Shown: positions 7,829 to 17,469, numbered from the stretch's first letter. The stretch: DNA of 54,447 nucleotides from Deltaproteobacteria bacterium (GCA_029933075.1 JAOZOW010000009.1:1-54447), one strand, 5' to 3'. Notes: generated by a model from the letters alone, not told the origin. Numbers and translations are program-made.

Positions 7829-8443
7829 ATGATCAAGGGTTATTTTGCAGTTTCGTGGTCGGGGATGGAAGAGGTCTTGGACAGCTTATGGCAGATGATA
7901 GTGGAAGGAGTCCACCTGCTGATAAGATTCTTTGATTTCCTCTTCGGGCCCTTCAATTCCCTGGGGCCTGGCGCCGCCATATTCGCCATCGCCTTCGTAT
8001 CCGTGGTTACAGCCAAATGCCTAACCAGAATATGCAAGACCAAACGATACCTGGAACTCAAAAAGGAATTCCAATACTGGTATAACCTCCGCCAGGAGGC
8101 CCTTCAATGCAAAGATCCTGAAAAAGCCAAAGCCTTGGCCAAAAATATTGACCAGGCAGAACTAAACAGGGTCTATTACGATTACTTTTTCGAGGGGGTC
8201 ATGATAGGCCTCGTGGCAAGGGTGCTCCCAATCTTGACCTTTATGGGCTACGTCAATGAGACCTACAAGCAGGAAAACTTGCGGAGACTCTTCGGCAGGG
8301 ATTTCATCTTTCGGTTAAAAGGCCTCGCTGGGGAAGCCATCCCTGTGGGCGCCGTGTTCTGGTTTGTCATCTCTATCCTTATCATTTACTCTGGCTGGGC
8401 AATCACTGCAAAGATCTACTCACGCCACAGGGGTGGTTCATAA
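7829..8443 (+). CDS. Three-helix membrane protein, possible EMC3/TMCO1 (DUF106)-YidC superfamily member
   Basis: A 204-residue protein with a hydrophobic helix at about residues 46-66, then a charged cytoplasmic stretch (KTKRYLELKKEFQYWYNLRQ, followed by a DPEKAKALAKNID segment) likely to form a helical hairpin. Two further hydrophobic segments lie near residues 121-141 and 171-195. This helix, coiled-coil, two-helix plan resembles the DUF106/TMCO1/EMC3 branch of the YidC insertase superfamily; the resemblance is to topology rather than clear motif identity. An alternative start at 7865 gives a shorter N-terminus. It follows a strong terminator, so it has its own promoter. Its last 41 bases overlap the convergent M48 protease gene. 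Confidence 0.65.
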   Translation: MIKGYFAVSWSGMEEVLDSLWQMIVEGVHLLIRFFDFLFGPFNSLGPGAAIFAIAFVSVVTAKCLTRICKTKRYLELKKEFQYWYNLRQEALQCKDPEKAKALAKNIDQAELNRVYYDYFFEGVMIGLVARVLPILTFMGYVNETYKQENLRRLFGRDFIFRLKGLAGEAIPVGAVFWFVISILIIYSGWAITAKIYSRHRGGS

Positions 8444-10247
8444 ACTTGTCTAACTGTTTTTCATAATATCCCCTGTTTTTCTTGACAAGGGCGAGGGCCT
8501 CCCGGATGGTCTTTACGGCTTCTTCTTCATATCCATTCACAAAATAGGCCTCCGCCAAGGTATCGAGTATGTAGGGGGCACGTTCCAATGAAGCCGCCCT
8601 CTTTGCAAGCTCCAGTCCCCTGGAATTGTCTCTCAGGCCCTTGTCAGGGGATGTAACCAGAATCCATGCCAGATTGTTCAGCGCCACGGGCTGATTCGGG
8701 TCCAGTTGCAAAATCCTTTCATAGGTTTCCACGGCCTTGGCATGCCTCTTGGTATTATGGTAAACCATTGCCAGATTCTGGAGCAGAACAAGATTTTTCG
8801 GCTCCTGAATGAGTCTTTCTTTGATTATAGTCTCGGCAAGGCGGTAATCCAGCCTGTCTTTCACCGGCCCGAAATTTAAAACATATCCCAAACTTACCAA
8901 GCAAAACAGATAGATAGAAAATGAAATGACAAGAAAGCGGGTGTGTCGCTTCACGAGATCCGGGTCTTCCACGGTCTGCCAAAGCGTATCCACCCTCTCT
9001 CTGATACTGAAATGATGCCAACTCGGCAGGTCCCTGCTACGGCCGCTGTAGTAGGCGATCTTCTCAAGAGAAGCAACGGTATGTTTAGGCGTCCCCATGA
9101 TAACAGCCGAGTAAAGGTCGGCTTGACGCTCAAAATGCCGAATGAAAAACCCCATGATATATCTGAAATACACCAGCAGGCACACCAGCATGGGGAAGGA
9201 GAGGGCGAGATAGAAAAGATTGGCGGAGCGCGGATCACCGCCCGCAACTATACCGCCGAAAAAGGGATGCATGGACAGGGCCACGAAAAAGAAATCAAAC
9301 AGGCCGAAAGACAGGAGCATGAATCCGATAAAAAACAGCATATAAAAAAGGGGATGACGATACTTAGCATGGCCCATTTCATGAGCAAGAACCGCTTTCA
9401 GTTCTTCAGCAGAAAGGATTTCGAGCAGGGAATCGGTGATGAGGATGTAGCGATACCTTGGAATAAGTCCCATGATTCCTGCGGTCATCATTTTTCCCTC
9501 AAACATGGGCCAACTTAGAATACCACGGCACTTGAATCCCGAGTGTCTGAGAAAGGCCTCCAGTTGTTCCACCTTATTTGAGGGTTCGAAAGGCTTGCAT
9601 CCCCACCAGGGCCTGATAATTACAGGCATGAAGGTCATCAACAGCGTGAGGAAGGCGGCGAAAAAGAGGAGCTGTCCCGTAACGGTATTAAGGATCTCCC
9701 TTGAAGCAAAAAAAGGAAGGAGGTCCATAATATCGTAGAGGAGGGTGAGGAACAGCCAAGGGAAAAGTATCGGGAGATTGAGCCTGAGATTCGACAGAAT
9801 GAATGACCTGCGGGTAATTCCCGGCCCGAATATGGACTCATAGCTCGGATAGCTGAAATACCATATAGTTAAGAGGTACGAGAAAAACAGCGTCAAGGCA
9901 CCGATCCCCTGAAGCAGGAAGGATGACCTGACGAAGTGAATTGACAGGAGCCAGTATTTGATGTTGCAAAGATACACGGCAAGGGCGAACAGGAAAATGG
10001 CGAGAATCGACACCCGGGCAACCAGTCGATGGTACCGGGCCGACAATCCCCCTCCCACAAGAGCGGCTGAATGGGAGAGGCGTTCAAGGGAGCGAAATTC
10101 CCAGCGGCAATATATGGAGAATCCAGCCCATGAAAGAAAAAGCAGGGCAACACATGTAAGGAGCGGGATTTCCGGGCTCTGCGGCGGGTAGTTAATACTG
10201 AAGATGAGGAGGACGACAATAAAGTAGATAACGTTATTGAACAGCAT
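8403..10247 (-). CDS. M48-family membrane metalloprotease with C-terminal TPR domain
   Basis: Predicted zinc endopeptidase of the HtpX/Ste24-like M48 family. The first 215 residues contain about six hydrophobic segments. The zinc motif HEMGH sits at residues 289-293, and the third ligand is likely the Glu of RHFERQADLYSA near residue 375. A further membrane segment near residues 435-455 precedes about 150 residues of tetratricopeptide-like helices (LLQNLAMVYHNTKRHAKAVE, then PNQPVALNNLAWIL). Length 614 aa is about twice a simple HtpX. It is 23 bases downstream of rng on the same strand, so probably co-transcribed. The role is likely envelope or membrane-protein quality control; substrates are unknown. 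Confidence 0.85.
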   Translation of the reverse strand: MLFNNVIYFIVVLLIFSINYPPQSPEIPLLTCVALLFLSWAGFSIYCRWEFRSLERLSHSAALVGGGLSARYHRLVARVSILAIFLFALAVYLCNIKYWLLSIHFVRSSFLLQGIGALTLFFSYLLTIWYFSYPSYESIFGPGITRRSFILSNLRLNLPILFPWLFLTLLYDIMDLLPFFASREILNTVTGQLLFFAAFLTLLMTFMPVIIRPWWGCKPFEPSNKVEQLEAFLRHSGFKCRGILSWPMFEGKMMTAGIMGLIPRYRYILITDSLLEILSAEELKAVLAHEMGHAKYRHPLFYMLFFIGFMLLSFGLFDFFFVALSMHPFFGGIVAGGDPRSANLFYLALSFPMLVCLLVYFRYIMGFFIRHFERQADLYSAVIMGTPKHTVASLEKIAYYSGRSRDLPSWHHFSIRERVDTLWQTVEDPDLVKRHTRFLVISFSIYLFCLVSLGYVLNFGPVKDRLDYRLAETIIKERLIQEPKNLVLLQNLAMVYHNTKRHAKAVETYERILQLDPNQPVALNNLAWILVTSPDKGLRDNSRGLELAKRAASLERAPYILDTLAEAYFVNGYEEEAVKTIREALALVKKNRGYYEKQLDKFMNHPCGVSRSLQ

Positions 10248-10270
10248 GGGGAAAGGAGGCGATCTGTTTA

Positions 10271-11764
10271 TTATTGACTGGCATTATCTTTGAGAAACTC
10301 CATTTTCTCGTTACCGGGTGAGAGCGAAGGATCTGATTGCAAAGTAATGGTAACTCCGTATCTCTCTTCCAGCTCAGCCAGCTCCCTGCGCTTCCTATTC
10401 AAAAGGTAAGCCGCCACCTCCGGCGGAAGGAGGCCGTTTATCTGGCTTACATCTCCCTTGGCAAGTCGCATCCAGATTCGCCTCAGGAAAGACACGGAAG
10501 CGGACTCGACCGACATGATAATCCCCCTCCCGTTGCAATGTCTGCAAATCTGGTAGCTCTTTGATTCTATGGAGGGCCTCAACCTCTGTCTGGAGAGTTC
10601 CAGAAGCCCGAATTTGGATATATGCGAAGTGCTGATCTTGGCCCTGTCACGTTTCAGTTCGCTACGCAGCGCCTTTTCCACTTCCCTGTTGTGTTTCCGA
10701 TCCTTCATATCAATAAAATCAATTACCACCAGTCCCCCGATATCTCTCAGTCTCAACTGCCTCGCAATCTCCTTTGCAGCCTCCAGATTGGTCCTGAACG
10801 CCATGGACTCAACATCCCTGTCAATCATACTCCTCCCCGAGTTGACATCAATGGAGATCAGGGCTTCCGTGGTATCGATGACAATATAACCACCAGATTT
10901 TAGAGAGACCCTGTTCTTGTATATGCTCTCGATCTGTCGCTCAATCTCAAACTCATCAAAAATCGGCCGCTTCTCCCTGTAAAGTTTCACCCGTCTCTGG
11001 TCCCTGGGAGATATTATTTTCATATATCTTTTTATCTCGTTGAAGGTCTCCCGGTCATCCACAAGTATCTCCGATACCTCACTGGTGTAATAGTCCCGCA
11101 AAGTCCGGAGGCACAGGTCCTGTTCCTTATGAACAAGGGAGAGGGGCGGGGCCTTTTTGGCGCCTTTCTTGATATTCTTCCACATTCTCAAAAGCCTGTT
11201 GAGATCCCGTGAGAGGCTCGTCTTGTTCTGGCCCTCAGCCATGGTCCTGACAATATATCCCACACCTTCAGGGAGTTTCAGCCTCTCCATGATCGCCTTC
11301 AGCCGCTTTCTTTCCTCCTCGTCCTGAATCTTTCTGGATATGCCGTTTGTGGTTCGCCCCGGTGTCAATACCAGATACCTGGCGGCAAGGGAAAGGTAAG
11401 TGGTCAAATGGGCCCCTTTGCGGCCTGGCATCTCCTTTGTAACCTGGACTAGGAGTTCCTGGCCTTTTTTAAGCACTTTCTCAATCGGAGGGACCTTACC
11501 TTCTGCCGGAACTTTCGCACCTTCTCTATAATATTCCGGGTGGATCTCGTCTCCAGGAAGAAAGCCGTTCTTGTCCGCCCCGAAATTGACAAAACAGGCC
11601 TGTAAGCTTGGCTCGATGCGCTCCACAACACCTTTGTATATATTCCCTATTTTCTGCTCAGCCGTGGCGATCTCAATATGAAACCCGTCCAGGAGGCCAT
11701 CTTTAATCAAAGCCACCCTGTATTCCTCCGCTTCCACGGCGTTAATAAGCATTTTTGTGGCCAT
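10271..11764 (-). CDS. rng: Ribonuclease G / RNase E family endoribonuclease
   Basis: Endonuclease for 5'-monophosphorylated RNA, involved in 16S rRNA 5' maturation and mRNA decay. The N-terminal S1 domain reads GNIYKGVVERIEPSLQACFV and NFGADKNGFLPGDE. The catalytic domain includes VIDTTEALISIDVNSGRS, whose Asp binds magnesium, and GLVVIDFIDMKD. The Zn-link CRHCNGRG near residue 413 supports dimer formation. At 497 aa it matches RNase G and lacks the long RNase E scaffold tail. AGAGGT precedes the ATG. It is followed closely by the M48 protease gene; the roughly 120 bases upstream contain no recognised feature. Confidence 0.93.
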   Translation of the reverse strand: MATKMLINAVEAEEYRVALIKDGLLDGFHIEIATAEQKIGNIYKGVVERIEPSLQACFVNFGADKNGFLPGDEIHPEYYREGAKVPAEGKVPPIEKVLKKGQELLVQVTKEMPGRKGAHLTTYLSLAARYLVLTPGRTTNGISRKIQDEEERKRLKAIMERLKLPEGVGYIVRTMAEGQNKTSLSRDLNRLLRMWKNIKKGAKKAPPLSLVHKEQDLCLRTLRDYYTSEVSEILVDDRETFNEIKRYMKIISPRDQRRVKLYREKRPIFDEFEIERQIESIYKNRVSLKSGGYIVIDTTEALISIDVNSGRSMIDRDVESMAFRTNLEAAKEIARQLRLRDIGGLVVIDFIDMKDRKHNREVEKALRSELKRDRAKISTSHISKFGLLELSRQRLRPSIESKSYQICRHCNGRGIIMSVESASVSFLRRIWMRLAKGDVSQINGLLPPEVAAYLLNRKRRELAELEERYGVTITLQSDPSLSPGNEKMEFLKDNASQ

Positions 11765-11888
11765 CTATACCTCTGTTAACTGTTCCCCTGCCCGTGGGGG
11801 TTTTCCGGTTCGACATTGCCGGGGTCCGGGCGCGGTTCTTCCTTTGTTGCAATGGGGCGCACTGACAGCATAGCGCAGACAGGGGGCT

Positions 11889-13286
11889 TTAATCATGAAA
11901 TCTTCCCCCATGCCGTTTGAAATGCTGGTGGGCCTGATACATGAATGTCCTTATGGCAGCCTCCCTTCCCGGCTGCGTGCTTGAGTCGTAAGGCGTATCC
12001 AGATAGGGAATTCTCAACCTGTTCATAAGAGGTCTGATAATGGCACTGGTAGTCGTACTGGGCATGCAGGTAAACGGGTAGACATTTACCACACCATTAA
12101 ACCGCTCCCGTGCGTACTGGACGATACCGGCTATGCTCAAACAGGCCTCTGTGCCCACATCAAAATTAAAGAGGTCCTCCTCGTGGAGAATCTTTTCAAG
12201 ATGACCGACCTTGTGGTCCTCGGCTAAATCAATCAGTGCACGCACACGTCGGTATACCTGTTTCTGCCTATACTCCTGGTAAAGGAGTTCGCCACCGTAG
12301 CTTAGGATTGATCTCAGATGCTTCCTCAGCGAGTTGAGTCTCAGGCTCTTCAGGCCGAGGCGAAGGGCGATCTTGGCTTCCCGCAATCTGTCATAGCTCG
12401 TGTAGTTGACCCACTCTGCAATGGACGCATTCACTACCTCAGCCCCGTACCTCTCCAGAACCCTGATAACATCCTGGTTGGCGTGCACATGGGTCCGGAG
12501 GTAGATCTCGCCCACTATACCGATAAGCGGTTTTCGCGGGATGGCGGGATCGATAATGTCCTTCCCCTCCTCAATCAGTTCCTCCAGTTTGTCAAGGATC
12601 CGGTCAAATTCTTTCTTGGCGCCACAAGTCTCAAAGGCTTCCTCCATGACCCGCATGGATCTTTCGATGAACTCATCGGCCATGCCCGGTTCTCTTTCAT
12701 ACGGCCTGATTCTCCAAAGCAACCTATCAAGGATGTCGGCGACTACTACGGAGAGATAGCTGGCCTTTCTGATGTCCCTGACTTTTTCCTCTTCGATGAT
12801 GCCCCTTAGGGAGTACCCGTCCTTAGTGGTGAGAGACCCGATTTTCAGCCTGCTCAAATCAGGCAAAGTATCAAGGACAATCCGCTGAAATTTGTTGTAC
12901 ATGCCGAAGCGGCAGGGCCCATCGGCCTCCGGCATAAAGTAGACATAGTCTTCCGCATTAAACGCATCCCCCAGCCGCTCTTTTTCCTTTTTCATGTGGT
13001 AAAGTATGTCTCCAGTGGTGATCTGGCAGGGATAGCACTCTTTGCCCGAGGTGTACTCCTGGCCAAGGCCCAGCCCCTTGTAAGTATCCATTACCTTTGC
13101 ATGGATGCCGAAAGACCGGAAGGTGGCTGCAAGGAGATGTCCCCCGATCCGGTTCATTTGGGGGATGAGAAACGTCTTGTTCCTGAGGTTAAACCTCCCC
13201 ACCTTCTCGGTAAGGGAAGAAAAGCTCACTATCTTGACAGGTTCCGGTCCCTTTGCCTTCTTGACTGCCCTCTGTTCGGTTGCCAT
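11889..13286 (-). CDS. Acyl-CoA dehydratase activase-related protein (DUF2229/COG3581 part)
   Basis: A 465-residue protein of the family usually fused behind BcrAD/BadFG-type activases. Conserved segments are NKTFLIPQMNRIGGHLLAAT, SGKECYPCQITTGDIL (two Cys), EADGPCRFGMY and a C-terminal VYPFTCMPSTTTSAI. The repeated Cys positions suggest a metal site, perhaps an iron-sulfur cluster. It lies 70 bases after the activase gene on the same strand, and together they add up to the ~1400-1500 residues of the single-chain version. The pair probably forms one complex. The exact reaction of this long activase class is not settled; it should not be equated with 2-hydroxyglutaryl-CoA dehydratase itself. 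Confidence 0.85.
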   Translation of the reverse strand: MATEQRAVKKAKGPEPVKIVSFSSLTEKVGRFNLRNKTFLIPQMNRIGGHLLAATFRSFGIHAKVMDTYKGLGLGQEYTSGKECYPCQITTGDILYHMKKEKERLGDAFNAEDYVYFMPEADGPCRFGMYNKFQRIVLDTLPDLSRLKIGSLTTKDGYSLRGIIEEEKVRDIRKASYLSVVVADILDRLLWRIRPYEREPGMADEFIERSMRVMEEAFETCGAKKEFDRILDKLEELIEEGKDIIDPAIPRKPLIGIVGEIYLRTHVHANQDVIRVLERYGAEVVNASIAEWVNYTSYDRLREAKIALRLGLKSLRLNSLRKHLRSILSYGGELLYQEYRQKQVYRRVRALIDLAEDHKVGHLEKILHEEDLFNFDVGTEACLSIAGIVQYARERFNGVVNVYPFTCMPSTTTSAIIRPLMNRLRIPYLDTPYDSSTQPGREAAIRTFMYQAHQHFKRHGGRFHD

Positions 13287-13356
13287 AGTGAATTACTGCT
13301 CTCTTACTCCATCTCCATCAATTGCTTCTATGGGATCAGCCAGGGGCCCCTGATGC

Positions 13357-16300
13357 TCATCCGGCTACCCTCAGGTCCGCTCTCATTTGAGATCGCAATT
13401 TCTGCATGGAATTTTCCACAACGTTTTTGTAGGCCTCAAGCCTCGTCATCACGCCTGCAACAGCACTGTGCTCATCCAGCTCCAGGATGAGATACGGCTT
13501 GTCCCCCATAACATGCTTATAGAAATGCTCAATAAATGAGTCAGCGCCGCATCCGAAATTGGTCATATGAAGCCCAAAACAGGTGGGTCTCTCCCTCACA
13601 TATTTCGCGGTCCTGAGGATCTGGGCGCCAAGCCCCCAGTACATGGAGGGAAAATCCGAAAGATCAACCGACGATACGTCGATGAAGTCCATTGGCAGGG
13701 CCGTCACTCCGATCTTGGCCAAATTTTGCCCGAGCCGGAGGTTTAGTCTCTCATCATACAAATTATAGGGCCGACCCGTAACGACTACCAGGGGGTCCTC
13801 CGGGGGATGTCCTTCCAAGATCCCTTGGCCTGTGCTGTGCACCTCCTGGATAAAACGCGCCTCTTGCTCAAGGGCATAGTAAAGGGCGTTTCTTATCCGG
13901 GACTTGCTGACTTTCAGTTTCTTGCGAATCTGGTCTGATATTTCAATGGCAAGGGTCTCGGGATCATATTTCAGATGAATCACCGGGTTCAGGATAGATG
14001 AACGGTCCAGGCCCAAGGCCATTCGGACCATGAAGGAATTGCTCTGAACCATTGGGCAGTAAAATCCGGTTTCAGAAGGTCGGGGAGTAGGCATATTTAT
14101 TATGCTGGGAATGAAAAGATATCTCGTCTTTCCCACAAGCTCTTTCACATGCCCGTGCGAGACCTTCACCGGGTAGCATGTCTCTGCCACCATAGTCTCC
14201 ACACCTGCCCGGGAGATGGCCGTATTTGTTGTCGGGGTCATTACCAGTCGAAATCCCAGTCGATCAAAGAAATGAGCCCAAAGCACCGCAGTCTGGTATC
14301 CGTAAAGCGCACGCTGCATTCCCACCGTAGGTCGACCGTCCACTTCCATAAGGGGCCCTTCCTTCAGCTCCTCATATACCCCTGCCATATGGGTCTCCCA
14401 GATCTTCTGCCTTAATGCAAAATAGTTCTCCTTCCGGACACCCCCCCTCCGGGTGACCTCATAGCGGCCGCACTCCCCCCCCCATACACTGCGACGTCCG
14501 TCGAAGTCATATATCTTGAGCTTGCACTGGTTATGGCACTTGGGGTCCGCCCGGCACACCTTTTCGGTATAGCTCATTCGGTCACGGATGGCGCTCTCCA
14601 GCCCCCTGAAACTGCTCTGTTCTCTATTCTCAAGTCTCATTTTTTCCTGGACGCTGATAGCCGCCCCGTAAGCCCCCAATACCTCCCTATGCTCGGGAAC
14701 CAGGAGTCCCCTCCCCAAGATATTCTCAAAAGCGGCCACAACACCTTTGTTAAGGGAAGGACCGCCCAAAAACATTACCCTTTGGCCTATCCTACGTTTG
14801 CCAACCACCCGGTTGAGGTAGTTGTATGCAATTGCATAGCAGAGTCCGGCAATCAGGTCCGTCCTGTCCGCACCTTTCTGGTGATATGAGACAAGATCAG
14901 ATTCCATGAATACAGTGCATCTTTCGGCAAGCTTGACAGGATTTTCCGAAGAAAGGGCAATTTCCTGAAACTCCCCCACAATATTAATGCCATACTTGTT
15001 AGCCAGTTCATGCAAAAAGCTTCCCGTCCCCGCCGCACAGACCTTGTTCATATCGAAATCCAGCGGATAGGCATTCGAAATGAAGATATATTTGGAGTCC
15101 TGCCCCCCTATCTCAAAAATAGTGTCCACCTCTGCGTCTATCTCTACAGCCCCTCTTGCATGCGCCGTTATCTCGTCAATAATCAAATCCACATTGAGGA
15201 AATCTCCCACCACGTTCCTGCCCGAACCGGTGGTTGCGGTGCCTACAATTTCAATGTGTTTACCGATCTCATCCCGAAGGTGGCGCAGAAGATTCTGGGT
15301 TACCTCAATGGGCTTTCCCTGCGTGGGCACATAGCACTTATGAATAATCTCTCTGTCTTCGGTCATGAGGGCATATTTGGTGGTGGTAGAACCTATGTCG
15401 ATACCCAGATATGCCCGGACCTTCTTGGGGATCGGCCTTCTCTGGATCTCGTTGGACTCTGAAAAATGCGTCTGTTTCAATACCAGTCTGGGTGCGGTGG
15501 GAAGCGGTGTGCCCTGGCCCTCTCGGGTTGCTTCCTTGAGAAGTTTGAGGTCCACTCGGCCTTCAATCCCCGCATCAAGGGCCTGCAAAGCCACCCCGAG
15601 GGCGCCGACAGAGGTGCTGTGAGGCGGCACAACCAGCCCCGGAAAATAACTCTCAAAGGCCTTTACCTGGAGTCTGTTGAGGGACAGTCCTCCGATGAAT
15701 ACGATCGGTCTGTGCAGTTTGCGGTTTGACACGATGGTACTCATATAGTTTCTGGCATTCCCTACATGCAGGCCGTGGATGATATCCTCAAGCTTTTCTC
15801 CCTTGTTCTGGAGGTGGATCATATCCGATTTGGTGAACACCGTGCATCGGCAAGCCACATTGGAAGGCTTCTCGCTCCTGAGCCCGAGTTCTATAAAATC
15901 TTTAAGGATCTTGTCCGTGTGGTCCTGAGAAACATCCACATCAGCCGAATACATTGCTGTGGCGAGCCTCTGCGCCTGCTGATCAATAAAAGAGCCGGTC
16001 CCCGAGGCACAAGGGCCGTTGGTATTGAAATATTCCAGCTCCCATCCGCCATCATAGTGGTTGATCTGCAAAAGAGCGGTATCCTGCCCTCCCATGCTTA
16101 TGATGGTCCTGACATCAGGGATAAGCTTGACCGCACCCAACACCTGGCTGATGGTCTCAAACTCATAAAAACAGCCAAGTTTCTCGCTGAGCTTCTTTCC
16201 ATGGTTTCCGGTAAAGGAAATGGCACGGATATTTTTCTCGCCGAGCTTCTCATAGAGGTCCTCTATAAGATTCAGCACTTCATCCTCAACCTTTCCAAGG

Positions 16301-16467
16301 TGACGCCGGTAGGGCGACTCATAAACCATTTCTCCATTCTGATCGACCACCACACAGTTAAGGCTCACAGCGCCCGCATCAATTCCCACCTGAAGCTCAC
16401 CTGAAGACTGCGGAACGACAATTTTATTCCCGGACATCTTTTTCATGGCTCCGATAGTAGATTTCAC
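13357..16467 (-). CDS. Acyl-CoA dehydratase activase with two ASKHA domains and a DUF2229 domain
   Basis: A 1036-residue ATPase of the BcrAD/BadFG/HgdC group, which drives ATP-dependent electron transfer to a partner iron-sulfur enzyme. Domain 1 (about residues 25-300) and domain 2 (about 350-620) each carry the ASKHA phosphate motif (VGIDAGAVSLNCV; LGIDIGSTTTKYAL). Each also has both cluster cysteines known from HgdC: PCASGTGSF with CRCTVF, and VCAAGTGSF with AERCTVF. The C-terminal third is DUF2229-like (VETMVAETCYPVKVSHGH). Since HgdC shares one 4Fe-4S cluster between two subunits, the two domains here could build it within one chain. Starts at 16446 or 16437 are also possible; the chosen start overlaps the upstream radical SAM gene by 44 bases. 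Confidence 0.9.
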   Translation of the reverse strand: MKSTIGAMKKMSGNKIVVPQSSGELQVGIDAGAVSLNCVVVDQNGEMVYESPYRRHLGKVEDEVLNLIEDLYEKLGEKNIRAISFTGNHGKKLSEKLGCFYEFETISQVLGAVKLIPDVRTIISMGGQDTALLQINHYDGGWELEYFNTNGPCASGTGSFIDQQAQRLATAMYSADVDVSQDHTDKILKDFIELGLRSEKPSNVACRCTVFTKSDMIHLQNKGEKLEDIIHGLHVGNARNYMSTIVSNRKLHRPIVFIGGLSLNRLQVKAFESYFPGLVVPPHSTSVGALGVALQALDAGIEGRVDLKLLKEATREGQGTPLPTAPRLVLKQTHFSESNEIQRRPIPKKVRAYLGIDIGSTTTKYALMTEDREIIHKCYVPTQGKPIEVTQNLLRHLRDEIGKHIEIVGTATTGSGRNVVGDFLNVDLIIDEITAHARGAVEIDAEVDTIFEIGGQDSKYIFISNAYPLDFDMNKVCAAGTGSFLHELANKYGINIVGEFQEIALSSENPVKLAERCTVFMESDLVSYHQKGADRTDLIAGLCYAIAYNYLNRVVGKRRIGQRVMFLGGPSLNKGVVAAFENILGRGLLVPEHREVLGAYGAAISVQEKMRLENREQSSFRGLESAIRDRMSYTEKVCRADPKCHNQCKLKIYDFDGRRSVWGGECGRYEVTRRGGVRKENYFALRQKIWETHMAGVYEELKEGPLMEVDGRPTVGMQRALYGYQTAVLWAHFFDRLGFRLVMTPTTNTAISRAGVETMVAETCYPVKVSHGHVKELVGKTRYLFIPSIINMPTPRPSETGFYCPMVQSNSFMVRMALGLDRSSILNPVIHLKYDPETLAIEISDQIRKKLKVSKSRIRNALYYALEQEARFIQEVHSTGQGILEGHPPEDPLVVVTGRPYNLYDERLNLRLGQNLAKIGVTALPMDFIDVSSVDLSDFPSMYWGLGAQILRTAKYVRERPTCFGLHMTNFGCGADSFIEHFYKHVMGDKPYLILELDEHSAVAGVMTRLEAYKNVVENSMQKLRSQMRADLRVAG

Positions 16468-17359
16468 CGAAATGTTCCTGGCTTATAATATTGCCCTTCA
16501 TCAAAAGCCCCTTTACGAGACGCTGGGCGTCCTCTATGGATATACCCAAAGCCTTCGCTATGTCAACAGAACGCAAGGGCCTTCGCCGGACCATATCCAT
16601 GAGGGCATCTGCGACCCCGCCTTCTCCCTCCCTCTTTCCTGCGGGGGAGACATCCGCTATCACTTGTGCGCTCCGTCCAAAAAACGCCTTTATGCTATCC
16701 AGCCTGTCTCGGCTGACAGGCATTGCACGGGCGTCAGCCGGGGGACGCACCACGGTATTCAGCTGGATCCTGTCCGGCCTCAGTTGTTGTATCAATGTCC
16801 GCAGCCCTTCAAGCTCCCTTTCACTGTCATTTATTCCCGCCAACAGGACCACCTCCAGCCACAGCCGTCCTTCGTAGTCCTTCCTAAGTTTTCGGAGACC
16901 ATCCACCACACGGGCAAGGTCAAGCCCATGTGCGGGCCTGTGGATCAACCTGAATGTTTCTTCTGATGCGCTTGACAGGGTCGGCATGATAATATCGGCA
17001 TGCAGCACCTTTTGTCTCACTTCATCTTCCCAAAAAAGCGATCCGTTGGTCAGGAGCGCTATCCTGGTCTCCGTAATGGATTTGATCTGATCGATCACTT
17101 CACCTATCTCGGAGTGGAGTGTCGGCTCACCCGACCCTGCAAGGGTTACGGCATCAGGATCGCTCTTTCGGAGTACCCTCCTGAGTTCCTCCATAACCTC
17201 GTGGGTCTCCACATAGGGCTTCCTCACCAAAGTCTTATTCTTCGTGCTGCCCAACTGGCAATATAGACAGTTATAGGTGCACGTCTTTGGAGGTATGAGG
17301 TCTACTCCCAGCGACATTCCCAGCCGCCTTGAGGGCACTGGTCCAAAAATATAAGGCAT
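16424..17359 (-). CDS. Radical SAM protein (COG0731-like)
   Basis: A 311-residue radical SAM enzyme. The cluster motif CTYNCLYCQLG (CX3CX2C) occurs near residue 28, after the conserved lead FGPVPSRRLGMSLGVDLIP that marks the Wyosine-like COG0731 group. TLAGSGEPTLHSEIGEVI gives the SAM-binding GEP-type motif. The last ~80 residues look like a winged-helix segment (RRPLRSVDIAKALGISIEDA), possibly for nucleic-acid or protein binding. Its 3' end overlaps the start of the activase gene, so the two are translationally coupled, and it may mature or repair that system. The substrate is unknown. Confidence 0.88.
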   Translation of the reverse strand: MPYIFGPVPSRRLGMSLGVDLIPPKTCTYNCLYCQLGSTKNKTLVRKPYVETHEVMEELRRVLRKSDPDAVTLAGSGEPTLHSEIGEVIDQIKSITETRIALLTNGSLFWEDEVRQKVLHADIIMPTLSSASEETFRLIHRPAHGLDLARVVDGLRKLRKDYEGRLWLEVVLLAGINDSERELEGLRTLIQQLRPDRIQLNTVVRPPADARAMPVSRDRLDSIKAFFGRSAQVIADVSPAGKREGEGGVADALMDMVRRRPLRSVDIAKALGISIEDAQRLVKGLLMKGNIISQEHFGEIYYRSHEKDVRE

Positions 17360-17469
17360 TAAAATCCTTTACGCTCAGCCACTGATGGCCAAATTTTATT
17401 CATTCCGACCGGCAAAAGGCTTCCCCTCGCTCTGAGTTCAGCGGTTTGCCTTTCTTCTTCATTGCCAAT

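Noticed and set aside
11770-11805. Possible terminator CCCC...GGGGTTTT before rng
   Set aside because: It would terminate rightward transcription, but all nearby genes run leftward; the stem is only four pairs.
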